Part shown: one piece after another, positions 1 through 13,021 of the stretch
How positions within the stretch are numbered: position 1 is the first letter of the stretch
Layout of the letters: the number at the start of each line of letters is the position of its first letter
Assembly: GCF_021739025.1 (NCBI RefSeq)
Contig: NZ_JAKKOT010000005.1
Location: forward strand, 62,001-126,000
Direction: 5' to 3'
DNA length: 64,000 bases
Origin: Gordonia liuliyuniae
GTDB taxonomy: Bacteria; Actinomycetota; Actinomycetes; Mycobacteriales; Mycobacteriaceae
Program-made: the position numbers and the translations under genes
Notes under the pieces: model-generated
Database searches by the model: none
What the model was told of the DNA's origin: nothing
The model's input: the letters and a program-made list of their open reading frames with translations, nothing else

Positions 1-1182
<1,182 letters not shown>

Positions 1183-1183
<1 letters not shown>

Positions 1184-2415
1184 TACGAAAGGTTCCCTTC
1201 CTGGGCGGGGTTCTCCATGACGTGGACGAACTTGTCGAAGAGGTTGGCGGCGTCGTGCGGTCCGGACGCGGCCTCGGGGTGGTATTGAACGGAGAACGCC
1301 CTGCCGGATAGCAGTTCGACGCCTTCGACGACACCGTCGTTGGCGCACACGTGCGAGACACGGGCCCGCCCGAGCGGGGTGTCGAACTCTTCGCCTGCCT
1401 CGCCTTCGATCGCGAAACCGTGGTTCTGCGAGGTGATGGCGATCCGGCCGGTCGCCGTGTCCAGCACCGGGATGTTGATGCCGCGATGACCGAACTTGAG
1501 CTTGTAGGTGCCGCGGCCGAAGGCCCGGCCCAGGATCTGGTTGCCGAAGCAGATGCCGAACGTGGGGAGGCCCGCGTCGACGATCTCGCTGGTGAGCGCG
1601 ACGGCGGCGTCGGCGGTCGCGGGGTCGCCCGGACCGTTCGACAGGAAGAAGCCGTCCGGGTTCAGTGCTTTGATGTCGGCGAACGTCGCCGTCGACGGGA
1701 AGACGTGGACCTCGACGCCGCGCGCGGCGAGCATCCGCGGAGTGTTGGCTTTGATGCCCATGTCCAGGGCCGCGACCTTGAATCGGGCTTCTCCCCCGGC
1801 GGCTTCGACGATGTACGGCTCAGCGGTGCTGACCTCGGCGGCGAGATCGGCGCCGGCCATCGACGGCTGGGCGCGGACCACGTCGAGCATCTCCTCGGTG
1901 GAGCGCAGCGCATCCCCGGAGAAGACGCCCGCCCGCATCGATCCGCTGTCGCGCAGGATCCGGACGAGGGCACGCGTGTCGATGCCTGCGATCGAGACGA
2001 TGCCCTGGTCGGCGAGCTCGCCGTCGAGAGTCGATCCGGCACGCCAGTTGGAGACGCGGCGTGTCGGGTTTCGGACGGCATAGCCTGCCGCCCAGATCTT
2101 GCCCGGGTCGTCGCGGTCGATGAAGTCCGACGACCACGTCTTGTACGGTCCGCTCTCCGGCGATCCCGGCACCCAGCGGACGTCCGAGCGCTTGCCGAGC
2201 AGGCTTTCGCTGTCTTCGCTGTTCCAGCCGGTGTTGCCGATCTGCGGTGCGGTCGCCACGACGATCTGGCGGTGGTAGCTCGGGTCGGTCAGCGTCTCCT
2301 GGTATCCGGTCATCGCGGTGCAGAACACGGCTTCACCGACCGTCTGCCCGGTGGCTCCGTACGCCAGCCCGGTGAACACCTGGCCGTTCTCCAGCACCAG
2401 TACTGCCTTGCTCAT
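1183..2415 (-). CDS. carA: Carbamoyl-phosphate synthase small (glutaminase) subunit
   Basis: Class I glutamine amidotransferase subunit that hydrolyses glutamine and channels ammonia to CarB. The 410-residue length is normal. The N-terminal CarA-specific domain is followed by the glutaminase domain with the nucleophile motif GICFGNQ around residue 288 and the His-x-Glu part of the triad in [12 protein letters not shown] around residue 380. The ATG directly abuts the TAG of the upstream membrane-protein gene and its stop overlaps carB by one base. Regulation is expected through the shared operon leader upstream of pyrR. Confidence 0.98.
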
Positions 2416-3006
2416 CTAGTCTTCCTTCTTCTTCGTGGTGCCGGCCTCGTTCTTCGCGTTCTCGAGGTCTGCTGCTTCGACGGCTGCGAAGGCCCGTTCG
2501 TTCAGTTCGGCGTAGGCCGCGACCCACGCCGGGTACGTCGTCTTGTCGTCGCCGCGCAGGCCCGAGTCGATCTCGGTGCCGCTCGGCAACCTCCAGCGGA
2601 TCACCAGAACTCCGTCGCGGCTCATCGCCTTGCCCGCGAGGCCGTTCTCGGTGCGGACCGCGATCAGGGACTCGCGCGGGATCCAGATCTCCGACGCTCC
2701 GTGGCGCGTGATCATCAGTCCGTCGTGGTACTCGGTGAGTTCGGCGCTCGCGCGGTCGCCCTTGTCGCCGACGGCGACGCGGTTCTGCCAACTCGGTGCG
2801 AGGGTGCTGCCGACGTACAGTCCGGTGTGCGGTCCGCGGACCGGCTCGCCGAGGTCGGCAGGCGGCGCGGGGAAGTCACCGACCAGGTCGGCCTGGCGTC
2901 GTCCGCGGTTGTGCCAGCCGCGCAGCGCGAGCAAGACCAGGAACAGCCAGATCGCGATGGCGACGATCGCGATGATGAGGTAATAGGCCCAGTTGCTCAC
3001 TGCCAC
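2416..3006 (-). CDS. Single-pass membrane protein of the pyr operon (Rv1382-like)
   Basis: Protein of about 194-196 residues with one N-terminal membrane helix ([21 protein letters not shown]) and a cytoplasmic domain of mostly beta character; no enzymatic motif is visible. M. tuberculosis has an uncharacterised membrane protein at the same place between pyrC and carA, so it is a conserved operon member of unknown job. Two in-frame GTG starts are possible: the one given, or a second six bases later that overlaps the pyrC stop as GTGA. A PH-like fold for the soluble part is only a guess. Confidence 0.85.
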   Translation of the reverse strand: MAVSNWAYYLIIAIVAIAIWLFLVLLALRGWHNRGRRQADLVGDFPAPPADLGEPVRGPHTGLYVGSTLAPSWQNRVAVGDKGDRASAELTEYHDGLMITRHGASEIWIPRESLIAVRTENGLAGKAMSRDGVLVIRWRLPSGTEIDSGLRGDDKTTYPAWVAAYAELNERAFAAVEAADLENAKNEAGTTKKKED

Positions 3007-4304
3007 TCACCCGCCGTCCGACGCGCTGTTACCCGCCCCCGCAAGAGGGTCGCCCGCACCGTTCCCGGCAGAGTCATCTCCTCGTACGGCGTGTTCTGCG
3101 ATTTGCTCGCCAGCGCGGCGCCGCGCACCGTCCACTCGGCGTCGGGGTCGACGACGGTCAGGTTCGCAGGTTCTCCGACGGCGATCGGGCGGCCCTGGTC
3201 GTCGAGTCCGACGATCTCGGCGGGACGTTCGCTCATCACTCGCGCCACCCCGCGCCAGTCGAGCAGCCCGGCGTTCACCATGGTGTCGACGATGATCGAC
3301 AGCGCCGTCTCGAGGCCGAGCATGCCGGGACGGGCCTGCGAGAACTCGCAGCACTTCTCCTGTGACGCGTGCGGCGCGTGATCGGTGGCGACGCAGTCGA
3401 TCGCGCCGTCGGCGAGCCCCTGACGGAGCGCGGCGACGTCACTGGCCTCACGCAACGGCGGGTTCACCTTGTTGACGCCGTCGTAGGTCTCCAGCCGCGA
3501 GTCGTCGAGCAGAAGGTGGTGCGGTGTCACCTCGGCGGTGATGTCGATGCCTTGGTCGCGCGCCCACTTGACGAGCTCGACGGTGCCCGCGGTCGACGCG
3601 TGGGCGATGTGGACACGGGCTCCCGCGTCCCGGGCGAGGAGCGCGTCGCGGGCGACGATCGATTCCTCGGCGGCGCGCGGCCAGCCGGCGAGACCGAGTC
3701 GGGCCGCGGTCGGTCCGTCGTGAGCGACGGCGCCGACGGTCAACCGCGGATCCTCCGAATGCTGGGAGATCAGGACGCCGAGCCCTCTCGAGTATTCGAG
3801 GGCGCGCTTCATCAGGACCGGGTCGTGCACGCACTTCCCGTCGTCGCTGAACAACCGGACGCCTGCGGCGCCCTGCGCCATCATGCCCATCTCGGCGAGC
3901 TGCTCGCCTGCGAGTCCCACGGTCACGGCGCCGACCGGGTGGATGTCGACGAGGCCGACCTCCTGCCCGAGGCGCCAGACCAGGTCGGTGACGGTCGAGT
4001 TGTCGGCGACCGGCGCGGTGTTGGCCATCGCGAACACCGCGGTGTAGCCGCCGCGGGCCGCCGCCAGCGATCCCGAGGCGACCGTCTCGGTGTCTTCGCG
4101 GCCGGGTTCACGCAGGTGGGTGTGCATGTCGACGAATCCGGGGAGCAGGACGCCGCCGCCTCCGTCGATCCTCTCCGCACCGTCGGGGGCCTCGAGGCCC
4201 GCGCCAAGCGCGGAGATGACGCCGTCGACGATTGCGACGTCGACCGGGTCGCCGTCACCGTATGGCCGAACATTGGTTATCAGGGCCGAACCGGTGACGG
4301 TCAC
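2997..4304 (-). CDS. pyrC: Dihydroorotase
   Basis: Zinc amidohydrolase that cyclises N-carbamoyl-aspartate to dihydroorotate, the third step of UMP synthesis. The 435 residues carry the metal-binding HTHLREPG motif near residue 61, a conserved HSED-type segment near 180, HIAHAST near 233 and ATDHAPH near 305, which marks the class I (long) dihydroorotase type. The GTG start overlaps the pyrB stop as GTGA, and the C-terminus overlaps the next gene. Cytosolic. Confidence 0.97.
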   Translation of the reverse strand: MTVTGSALITNVRPYGDGDPVDVAIVDGVISALGAGLEAPDGAERIDGGGGVLLPGFVDMHTHLREPGREDTETVASGSLAAARGGYTAVFAMANTAPVADNSTVTDLVWRLGQEVGLVDIHPVGAVTVGLAGEQLAEMGMMAQGAAGVRLFSDDGKCVHDPVLMKRALEYSRGLGVLISQHSEDPRLTVGAVAHDGPTAARLGLAGWPRAAEESIVARDALLARDAGARVHIAHASTAGTVELVKWARDQGIDITAEVTPHHLLLDDSRLETYDGVNKVNPPLREASDVAALRQGLADGAIDCVATDHAPHASQEKCCEFSQARPGMLGLETALSIIVDTMVNAGLLDWRGVARVMSERPAEIVGLDDQGRPIAVGEPANLTVVDPDAEWTVRGAALASKSQNTPYEEMTLPGTVRATLLRGRVTARRTAGEWQ

Positions 4305-5302
4305 GACTTCTCTCCTCCGAGGTCGACTGGGGTGTGGTGGGCGACGGCTTCCTCAGCGCCAGCGATGAGCCGGAACAGGACCGCCATCCGGACGTGCACG
4401 CCGTTGCGGACCTGTTCGAGGACCGTGGCCTGGGGTGCGTCGGCGACGTCGAAGCCGATCTCCATGCCGCGGAGCATCGGGCCCGGGTGCAGGAGTACGA
4501 CGTCGTCGCGCAGCATCGCGGTGCGGGCGTCGGAGAGTCCGTAACGCACCGCGTACTCGCGGCTGCTCGGGAAGAAGCCGCCGTTCATGCGTTCGGCCTG
4601 GACGCGCAGCATCATGACCGCGTCGGCGGCAGGCAGTTCGGCGTCGAGGTCGGTCGCCACGCGCACCGGCCACGTGTCGACTCCGGTCGGCTGCAGCGTG
4701 GGCGGCGCCACCAGGACGACGTCGGCGCCCAGCGTCGACAACAGCAGCGCGTTGGATCGGGCCACCCGGGAGTGCAGGATGTCGCCGACGATGACGACGC
4801 GACGACCTTCCAGGCCGCCGAGTCGCTGCCGGATCGTGTAGGCGTCGAGCAGTGCCTGCGTCGGATGCTCGTGCATGCCGTCGCCCGCGTTGATGATCGA
4901 CGGACCGGTGGACCCTGGAATGCCGAGGACGTCGCTGCCGTCGTTGGTCCACCGCGCGATCTGGGCTGCGGCCCCGGACGCCGGATGCCGGACGACGAGG
5001 GCATCCGCGCCGAGCGCCCGGAGAGTCTTCGCGGTGTCGCGCAGCGATTCGCCCTTGTTCACCGATGACGTCGACGCGCTCACGTTGATCGCGTCGGCGC
5101 TCATCCATTTGGCGGCGACCTCGAACGAGACGCGGGTGCGCGTCGAGTTCTCGTAGAACACTGTCATGACGGTTCGGCCGCGCAGGGTCGGAAGTTTGCG
5201 CACTTCGCGACCGGCGAGCGCCTGCTCGAACCGCTGGGCTTCGTCGAGGATGTCGATCGCCTCGTCGCGCGACAGGTCTGCGGCGGAGAGCAGGTGCTTC
5301 AT
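4301..5302 (-). CDS. pyrB: Aspartate carbamoyltransferase catalytic subunit
   Basis: Transfers the carbamoyl group from carbamoyl phosphate to aspartate, the committed step of pyrimidine synthesis. It is 333 residues with the carbamoyl-phosphate loop [13 protein letters not shown] around residue 50 and HPTQALLD around residue 145. No regulatory chain gene (pyrI) is seen nearby; instead pyrR sits directly upstream, which suggests transcript-level rather than allosteric-subunit control. The ATG overlaps the pyrR stop as ATGA. Confidence 0.98.
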   Translation of the reverse strand: MKHLLSAADLSRDEAIDILDEAQRFEQALAGREVRKLPTLRGRTVMTVFYENSTRTRVSFEVAAKWMSADAINVSASTSSVNKGESLRDTAKTLRALGADALVVRHPASGAAAQIARWTNDGSDVLGIPGSTGPSIINAGDGMHEHPTQALLDAYTIRQRLGGLEGRRVVIVGDILHSRVARSNALLLSTLGADVVLVAPPTLQPTGVDTWPVRVATDLDAELPAADAVMMLRVQAERMNGGFFPSSREYAVRYGLSDARTAMLRDDVVLLHPGPMLRGMEIGFDVADAPQATVLEQVRNGVHVRMAVLFRLIAGAEEAVAHHTPVDLGGEKS

Positions 5303-5877
5303 CTGAGCACCACCTCGTCGAGACCGTCGTGCTCGTGCAGATGCACCTGTACGTCTTCGTCGCGGGCCGTCGGGATGTTCTTGCCGACGTAGTCCGCGCG
5401 CAGCGGCAGTTCGCGGTGACCGCGGTCGACGAGGACGGCGAGTTGGACGGCGGCCGGTCGACCGAGGTCGCGCAACGCGTCGAGCGCAGCGCGCACGGTG
5501 CGGCCGGAGAACAGGACGTCGTCGACGAGGATGACGAGCGCGCCGTCGACGCCCCCTTCGGGGACGAGCGTGCGTTCGAGGGGGCGATGCGGCTTGTCGC
5601 GCAGATCGTCGCGGTACAGGGTGATGTCGAGGTATCCGGTCGGCACGGCGACCCCGGTGAACTCGGCGATCTTGTCGGCCAGCCGCTGCGCCAACGACGT
5701 GCCGCGGGTGGGGATCCCGATCAGGAGCACCCGGCGCGAACCGGACTCGTCCAGAGCGGTCTTCTCGATGACTTGATGTGCCATCCTGGCCACGGTGCGG
5801 CCGACGTCTGACGCGTCGAGCAGTACACGTGGATCACCCGGTATCGGGTGGTGGGCATCATCGACTGGCGGAACCAA
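5299..5877 (-). CDS. pyrR: Bifunctional pyr operon RNA-binding regulator / uracil phosphoribosyltransferase
   Basis: PyrR senses UMP/PRPP and binds the pyr mRNA leader; it retains the PRTase fold with the PRPP loop [13 protein letters not shown] near residues 110-125. At 192 residues it matches actinobacterial PyrR. The start chosen is TTG because a strong AAGGAGG sits five bases upstream; no other in-frame start has such a site before MAHQVIEK at residue 32. The leader just upstream contains the consensus PyrR-binding loop, so the protein probably represses its own translation and, by coupling, the rest of the operon. Confidence 0.95.
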   Translation of the reverse strand: MVPPVDDAHHPIPGDPRVLLDASDVGRTVARMAHQVIEKTALDESGSRRVLLIGIPTRGTSLAQRLADKIAEFTGVAVPTGYLDITLYRDDLRDKPHRPLERTLVPEGGVDGALVILVDDVLFSGRTVRAALDALRDLGRPAAVQLAVLVDRGHRELPLRADYVGKNIPTARDEDVQVHLHEHDGLDEVVLR

Positions 5878-5880
5878 GCC

Positions 5881-5925
5881 GACCTCCTTCCCCGCCTCAC
5901 TGGACGGTCCGTTAAAGGATTAGCG
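5881..5925 (-). promoter_or_regulatory. PyrR-binding leader overlapping the pyrR ribosome binding site
   Basis: On the minus strand the 62-base gap between nusB and pyrR contains GUCCAGUGAGGC (5905-5894), matching the known PyrR binding-loop consensus (ARUCCNGNGAGGYU) at its core. It is bracketed by AUCCUUU (5920-5914) and GGGAAGGAGG (5892-5883); UCCUU can pair with AAGGA inside the Shine-Dalgarno sequence. The predicted hairpin would hide the pyrR ribosome binding site when PyrR-UMP is bound, as in translational repression described for mycobacterial PyrR. The pairing is read by eye. Confidence 0.75.
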
Positions 5926-5939
5926 CTTGATGAAGCAGT

Positions 5940-6389
5940 CTACTCCGCCGATGCGGCGGCGCGGACCTGAGGTGCGAGTTCGGCCACCCGGCCGAGCACT
6001 CCGTTGATGAACGCGGGCGACTCGTCGGTCGACAGCTCCTTGGCGAGCTTGACCGCTTCGTCGATGACGACGTTGATGTCGACCTCGTTCGAGTACAGCA
6101 GCTCCCACACCGACAACCGCAGAATGGCGCGGTCGACGGCGGGCAGCCGGTGCAGCTTCCAGTTCTCGAGGTGCGACGTGATCACCGCGTCGATCTGCGC
6201 GGCGTCGGCCGAGACGCCCTCGACGAGCGTGACCGTGTAACCGGTCATCTCGCCGACGGCGTCATGCTCGGCGAACCAGTCGCGTCGCTCCTTGACCAGT
6301 TGGGGCGCCGGGACCTCTTTGGCCTCGGCCTCGAACAGGATGTCGACCGCGCGCCCGCGCATGCGGTGGCGGCCCTTCGCTTCACTCAC
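5940..6389 (-). CDS. nusB: Transcription antitermination factor NusB
   Basis: Small all-helical RNA-binding protein (149 residues) that with NusE binds boxA of rRNA leaders for antitermination. The family signature is present: HRMRGRAVDILFEAE at the N-terminus, and LPAVDRAILRLSVWELLY and INVVIDEAVKLAKELSTDESPAFINGVLG in the second half (given here in pieces of the same domain). It starts with GTG, 37 bases after efp, and precedes the pyr leader, so some pyr transcription may come from the efp-nusB side. Confidence 0.96.
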   Translation of the reverse strand: MSEAKGRHRMRGRAVDILFEAEAKEVPAPQLVKERRDWFAEHDAVGEMTGYTVTLVEGVSADAAQIDAVITSHLENWKLHRLPAVDRAILRLSVWELLYSNEVDINVVIDEAVKLAKELSTDESPAFINGVLGRVAELAPQVRAAASAE

Positions 6390-6426
6390 TGATGGTTCTC
6401 GTCACTACTGGTTGTCGAACGGGGCG

Positions 6427-6990
<564 letters not shown>

Positions 6991-7048
6991 GAGTGTTCTC
7001 CTCGTGGTTGGTGTCGTCATGTCGGCCGGGTGGGCGTATAGAGCGCGT

Positions 7049-8227
7049 CTACAGGACGGTCAGCGAGCGGGACGTCGTCGTCAGGGACGTCGCTCCGCCG
7101 TCGGTGACCACCAGGGTGTCCTCGATCCGCACGCCACCGCGCCCCGGGAGGTAGATCCCGGGCTCCACGGTGACCGTTGCGCCGTCAGGCAGTGTACCGC
7201 TCGCCGCGGCTCCGATTCCCGGCGCTTCGTGGATCTGCAGGCCGACGCCGTGCCCGAGACCGTGTACGTAGTACTCGCCGTATCCCGCGTCGGCAATCAC
7301 CGTGCGGGCCGCGCCGTCGATTGCGGCGAGCTCGGCGCCCACGGCGAGCGCGTCCCGCCCGGCCTGCTGCGCAGCGGCGACGATGTCGTAGATCTCCACC
7401 TGCCACGCGGCCGGCTCGCCGAGCACGAAGGTGCGCGTCATATCCGAGTGGTAGCCGCCGACGACGGCGCCGAAATCGATCTTGACCAGGTCACCTGCGG
7501 CCAGAACGGCATCGGTGGGCCGATGGTGCGGCACGGCAGACCAGGCCCCCGCGGCGACGATGGTCTCGAACGCGACAGCGTCTGCGCCCAGTGCGAACAT
7601 CGCCCACTCGAGGTCGCGTGCCACCTGTCGCTCGGTGCGACCGGGCGAGATCGCTCCACGCGCGATCAGGTCGGCGAGCGCGGCGTCACCGAGCGCGCAG
7701 GCGGACGTGATCAACTCCACTTCGTTCGAGTCCTTCGCGACGCGGAGTCGCTCGACCGCGTCGACCACCGGGACCAGCTGGACGCCGAGTTCGCTGGAGA
7801 GTTCCGTGAGGCCTTCATATGCGGCGACGGTGACGACGTGCCCTTCGATGGCCACGCGTGCCCCCGGCTCGCGGTCGGCGACGAACCGCAGCAGAGCGCT
7901 CGGGCAGTCGCGGGCGATGATCGCCCTCATGTCCGCGCTCTGCTCCGCGACTTGCGTGAGGTAGCGGCCGTCGGTACTGATCCGGTCGGTGCTTGTCGGG
8001 TCGGTGCTTGTCAGGTCGGGGCTTGTCGGGTCGGGGCTTGTCGGGTCGGGGCTCGTGTGATCGGGGTCTGCGGGCTCGGCGACCCACACCAGGGCCGCGC
8101 CGTTGCTTCCGGTGAAGCCCGTCAGGTACCGCACATTGTTCAGGTCCGTCACGATGACCGCGTCGACGTCAGTGAGGGCCGGAGAACCGGCCAGCGCCGC
8201 ACGACGGCGAGCGTTCGTATTACTCAT
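7049..8227 (-). CDS. pepQ: Xaa-Pro dipeptidase / aminopeptidase P family protein
   Basis: Cytosolic M24 metallopeptidase that cleaves an N-terminal residue before proline. The pita-bread domain shows the dinuclear metal ligands: [15 protein letters not shown] near residues 250-264, [12 protein letters not shown] near 325, EPGIYLPG near 355 and RIEDT near 370. The start is the ATG of MSNTNARRR, with GGAG about eight bases upstream; an ATG 24 bases earlier lacks one. Unusually, the N-terminal creatinase-like domain holds a run of Ser-Pro-Asp-Pro-Thr type pentapeptides (about residues 56-80) from a 15-bp DNA repeat, probably a surface loop. Confidence 0.93.
   Translation of the reverse strand: MSNTNARRRAALAGSPALTDVDAVIVTDLNNVRYLTGFTGSNGAALVWVAEPADPDHTSPDPTSPDPTSPDLTSTDPTSTDRISTDGRYLTQVAEQSADMRAIIARDCPSALLRFVADREPGARVAIEGHVVTVAAYEGLTELSSELGVQLVPVVDAVERLRVAKDSNEVELITSACALGDAALADLIARGAISPGRTERQVARDLEWAMFALGADAVAFETIVAAGAWSAVPHHRPTDAVLAAGDLVKIDFGAVVGGYHSDMTRTFVLGEPAAWQVEIYDIVAAAQQAGRDALAVGAELAAIDGAARTVIADAGYGEYYVHGLGHGVGLQIHEAPGIGAAASGTLPDGATVTVEPGIYLPGRGGVRIEDTLVVTDGGATSLTTTSRSLTVL
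7986..8060. repeat. 15-bp in-frame tandem repeat inside pepQ
   Basis: Five consecutive 15-bp units of the form tcggKgcttgtcggg, the last one diverged. Because the unit is a multiple of three, copy changes would alter only loop length. The two middle-right copies (8016-8045) are identical, indicating recent slippage. Confidence 0.9.
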
Positions 8228-8275
8228 CGGTATGTCTCCATTGTTGAACATGTTCTAGGCGGCTACTGTGTCTTC

Positions 8276-8758
8276 ATGACTTCGTGGCTTATCCGTGGCG
8301 TTCTGATGTCCATTGTGCAGATCGCCGCCCGCTTCATCCTCGGTGCCGTCGTGATCGCCGCACCGTTGTCGAAGACGCTGTCGACGTCGCTCGCGCTCGC
8401 GGCGGTCGTCCTCATCGCCATCGTCTGGGGCGGTATCGACGGCATCCGCGATGCGCGCGCCCACGCCGACCCCGACGACTACGACGACCTCACCGTCCGC
8501 TGGCTCAAGGCCGGCCTGCTGGCCGGCTTCGTCTCCTGCCTGGTCAGCTGGATCGTCGGCACCGCAGGCTGGTTCAACGGCATCGGCCAGGCATCGTTCG
8601 CCGTCGAGATCTTCGCGGGCACGTCGTTCATCACCCTCATCGTCTTCGTCCCGGCCTTCTTCGGCGCGTCGATCGGCCGCCTGATCATCCGCCGCGAGCA
8701 GCGCAAGGCCGAGCGCAACGCCGACGCCCCGACCGAGCAGACTCCCGTCGCCGCCTGA
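8276..8758 (+). CDS. Small four-helix membrane protein (B-4DMT / Rv2536-like)
   Basis: A 160-residue protein with four predicted membrane helices (about residues 9-30, 36-53, 77-99 and 107-133) and a charged C-terminal tail rich in Arg, Glu and Ala. It occupies the same spot as M. tuberculosis Rv2536, divergent from pepQ and convergent with aroB, and resembles the small transporter-like family annotated as B-4DMT. The start is the ATG opening MTSWLIRGVL; the much longer open frame running upstream is antisense to pepQ and is not believed. The transported substrate, if any, is unknown. Confidence 0.85.
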   Translation: MTSWLIRGVLMSIVQIAARFILGAVVIAAPLSKTLSTSLALAAVVLIAIVWGGIDGIRDARAHADPDDYDDLTVRWLKAGLLAGFVSCLVSWIVGTAGWFNGIGQASFAVEIFAGTSFITLIVFVPAFFGASIGRLIIRREQRKAERNADAPTEQTPVAA

Positions 8759-8791
8759 GCCACCCCGGCCCCTCTACTCGGCGGCCGAGGC

Positions 8792-10442
<1,651 letters not shown>

Positions 10443-10446
<4 letters not shown>

Positions 10447-11633
10447 GGGCGCGGCGGGCGCGCGTGCACCGAGTCCAGGTAGGCATGCGCGTTGGTCTGT
10501 GTCTCGGTGACCGAGTCGCCGCCGAACTTCTCCAACGCCGCCTGTGCGACCACGAGCGCGACCATCGCCTCGGCGACGACGCCTGCGGCGGGTACCGCGC
10601 ACACGTCGCTGCGCTGGTGGATGGCGCTCGCGGGTTCGCCGGTGGTCATGTCCACGGTCGCCAGGGCGCGCGGCACCGTCGAGATCGGCTTCATCGCCGC
10701 CCGCACGCGGAGGTCTTCGCCGTTGGTCATGCCACCTTCGAGCCCGCCCGCCCGGTTGGTCGAACGGAGGACGCCGTCGGCGCCTGCGACCATCTCGTCG
10801 TGGGCCTGGCTGCCGCGGCGACGTGCGGTCTCGAAGCCGTCGCCGACCTCGACGCCCTTGATGGCCTGGATCCCCATGAGTGCTGCGGCCAGGCGCGCAT
10901 CCAATCGAGTCTCGCCGCTCACATGCGAACCGAGGCCGACCGGTACACCGGTCACGATGACTTCGACGACGCCGCCGAGCGTGTCGCCGTCGCGTTTAGC
11001 GGCCTCGATCTCGCCGATCATCGACGTCTCGGCGTCTTTGCCGAACGCGCGGACCGGACTCGCGTCGATCGCGTCCAGGTCGGCCGGGCGCGGTGCGGGT
11101 CCGGCGTACGGTTCGCTGTCGCCGATCGCGACGATGTGGGACACGATCTCGATGCCGAGCACCTGCTTGAGGAAGTTGCGGGCGACGGTTCCGGCGGTGA
11201 CGCGGGCCGCCGTCTCGCGGGCGCTCGCCCGTTCCAGGATCGGGCGGGCGTCATCGAAGCCGTACTTGAGCATGCCCGAGTAATCGGCGTGTCCGGGACG
11301 TGGCCGGGTGAGCGCGGCGTTACGCGCACTGCCTGCGAGTTCGTCCTCGTCGACCGGGTCGGCCGCCATGACCTTCTCCCATTTGGGCCACTCGGTGTTG
11401 CCGATCTCGACGGCGATCGGCCCGCCGAGGGTCTTGCCGTGGCGGACACCGCCGATCACGGTGACCTCATCGGCTTCGAACTTCATCCGCGCACCGCGGC
11501 CGTAGCCGAGGCGCCGCCGAGCCAATTGTTCGGCGATGTCGGCGGACGTGATCTCCACGCCTGCCACCATCCCCTCGACAAGAGCAACCAGGGCCGGTCC
11601 ATGTGATTCTCCGGCAGTCATCCAACGCAGCAC
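10443..11633 (-). CDS. aroC: Chorismate synthase
   Basis: FMN-dependent 1,4-elimination that turns EPSP into chorismate, the branch point to aromatic amino acids, folate and siderophores. Signatures are TAGESHGP at the N-terminus, RPGHADYSG near residue 112, and [13 protein letters not shown] near the C-terminus. The start is the GTG giving [11 protein letters not shown], matching the M. tuberculosis protein; upstream in-frame codons would add an unconserved extension. The first gene of the aroC-aroK-aroB unit, each joined by a 4-bp overlap. Confidence 0.96.
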
Positions 11634-11704
11634 GTCGTCAATTGTTCCAGAGTCGGGCCCGACCACCGAATTCGCCCACACGCCACGTCACGGCCCGCGA
11701 GCGC

Positions 11705-12118
11705 TCACGGGCCTGCGGCGATCGAGAACGCGGTCACCAGACCCGCGGCAGCGACGAGCGCGGGCCCGTGCACGACGGCGCGTCGACGGCTGACGAGGCT
11801 CACGACGAGCGTGACACTCGCTGCGACGACGACCGTCGCCACTGCGGCGGCGGGCGCTCCGAGGGCTCCCCCGACCACGGCGGCGAGCTTGACGTCCCCT
11901 CCGCCACATGTCCGGAGGGCGAATGCGACGGCGTAGACGGACGCACACAGCACGCCGGCGAGCAGAACGAGCGGCTCGACGACGCCGGTCACCACCACCA
12001 GTCCGATCGCGGGCAGGGTGATCGCATTGGGTATGCGCCCGGTCCACGCGTCCGTCGCCGCGCACGCGAGCGCGGCACAGGAGAGAACGAGTGCGACCAC
12101 GAGCATGAGTGCCAGCAT
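11705..12118 (-). CDS. Prepilin peptidase (A24 family)
   Basis: Short membrane aspartic protease of the prepilin peptidase / FlaK class, about 137 residues. Both catalytic aspartates are visible: the first in TDAWTGRIPNAIT and the second in the GGGDVKL motif, with four to five membrane helices between and after. It lacks the N-terminal methyltransferase domain of PilD. M. tuberculosis has a homologue at the same place downstream of aroE. The ATG given is the best start; a TTG 39 bases earlier would add WITRLAASSRAT. No pilin gene lies in the window. Confidence 0.82.
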   Translation of the reverse strand: MLALMLVVALVLSCAALACAATDAWTGRIPNAITLPAIGLVVVTGVVEPLVLLAGVLCASVYAVAFALRTCGGGDVKLAAVVGGALGAPAAAVATVVVAASVTLVVSLVSRRRAVVHGPALVAAAGLVTAFSIAAGP

Positions 12119-12187
12119 CGTCGCTCGACTCGACGCTGCCAACCGCGTTATCCACAACCGGCGAGTAGGTGCGCTGCCCGCAGCGGC

Positions 12188-13021
12188 TCAGTCCGTGTCG
12201 ATACCGACGGCGGCGGCCATCGCGGCCTTCGGCGCAGGTGAACCCGTGAACTGCTCCACCTGGCTGTACGCCTGGTTCAGGAGCATCACGAGCCCGCCGA
12301 CGACGACGCCGCCGGCATCAGCGACGGCGGCGGCGAGCGGCGTCGGCCACGGATCGTAGATGACGTCGATCAGCCGCGCCGACGACGCGACCGACGGTGT
12401 CAGGACGGCGGCGCCCGCAGCGGGCACGGTGGAGATCGTGATGTCGGCCGCCGCGCACTCTGCGCGCAGCCGATCGGTCGGCGCGAAGCCGACCACGTGC
12501 GCGTTGACCGCCAGCCGGTCGGCGAGAATGAGGAGCCCGGCAGCCCGTCCCGCGTCCCGAGCCACGACGATGACGTCCGTGACGCCAGCCTCGGCGAGCG
12601 CCGCCAACGCGGGCCGCGCCGTCCCGCCCGCACCGATCAGCACCGCACGGGTCGGCGGTTCGACGAGCCCGGTCTGCGCGATCGCGCCCGTGACGCCGTC
12701 GACGTCCGTGCAGTCGGCTCGCCACCCGCCGTCGGACCGGACCAGGGTGTTGACCGAACCGATGAGCTCGGCGCGCTCAGTCACCGTGTCGGCGAACGCG
12801 AGCGCAGCCGATTTGCACGGCATCGTCACCGAGAAGCCGATCCACTCCGGGCCCGCGGAGCCGACTCGATCCGCGAGTTGGTCGGCGGTCGTCTCGAGCG
12901 CGTCGTACGTCCACTCCGTAAGACCGAGCGCGGCGTACGCCGCCCGATGCAGCGCGGGCGACTTCGAGTGAGCGATCGGCGACCCGAGCACCGCTGCGCG
13001 ACGCCCGAGACCGCTATTCAC
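12188..13021 (-). CDS. aroE: Shikimate dehydrogenase
   Basis: NADP-dependent reduction of 3-dehydroshikimate to shikimate. The 277 residues contain the substrate-binding segment GSPIAHSKSPALHRAAY, the catalytic lysine in TMPCKSAAL near residue 70, and a Rossmann turn GAGGTARPALAAL near 127. The GTG start overlaps the mltG stop by eight bases. It follows mltG as in mycobacteria, away from the other aro genes. Confidence 0.96.
   Translation of the reverse strand: MNSGLGRRAAVLGSPIAHSKSPALHRAAYAALGLTEWTYDALETTADQLADRVGSAGPEWIGFSVTMPCKSAALAFADTVTERAELIGSVNTLVRSDGGWRADCTDVDGVTGAIAQTGLVEPPTRAVLIGAGGTARPALAALAEAGVTDVIVVARDAGRAAGLLILADRLAVNAHVVGFAPTDRLRAECAAADITISTVPAAGAAVLTPSVASSARLIDVIYDPWPTPLAAAVADAGGVVVGGLVMLLNQAYSQVEQFTGSPAPKAAMAAAVGIDTD

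Noticed and set aside
1351..3381. 676-codon open frame on the plus strand
   Set aside because: Entirely antisense to carA, the membrane-protein gene and pyrC, with Arg/Asp/Val-rich composition and no motifs; a codon-bias shadow of high-GC genes.
8777..8789. Hairpin CTCGG-cgg-CCGAG between the small membrane protein and aroB
   Set aside because: Only five base pairs and no T-run; too weak to call a terminator.
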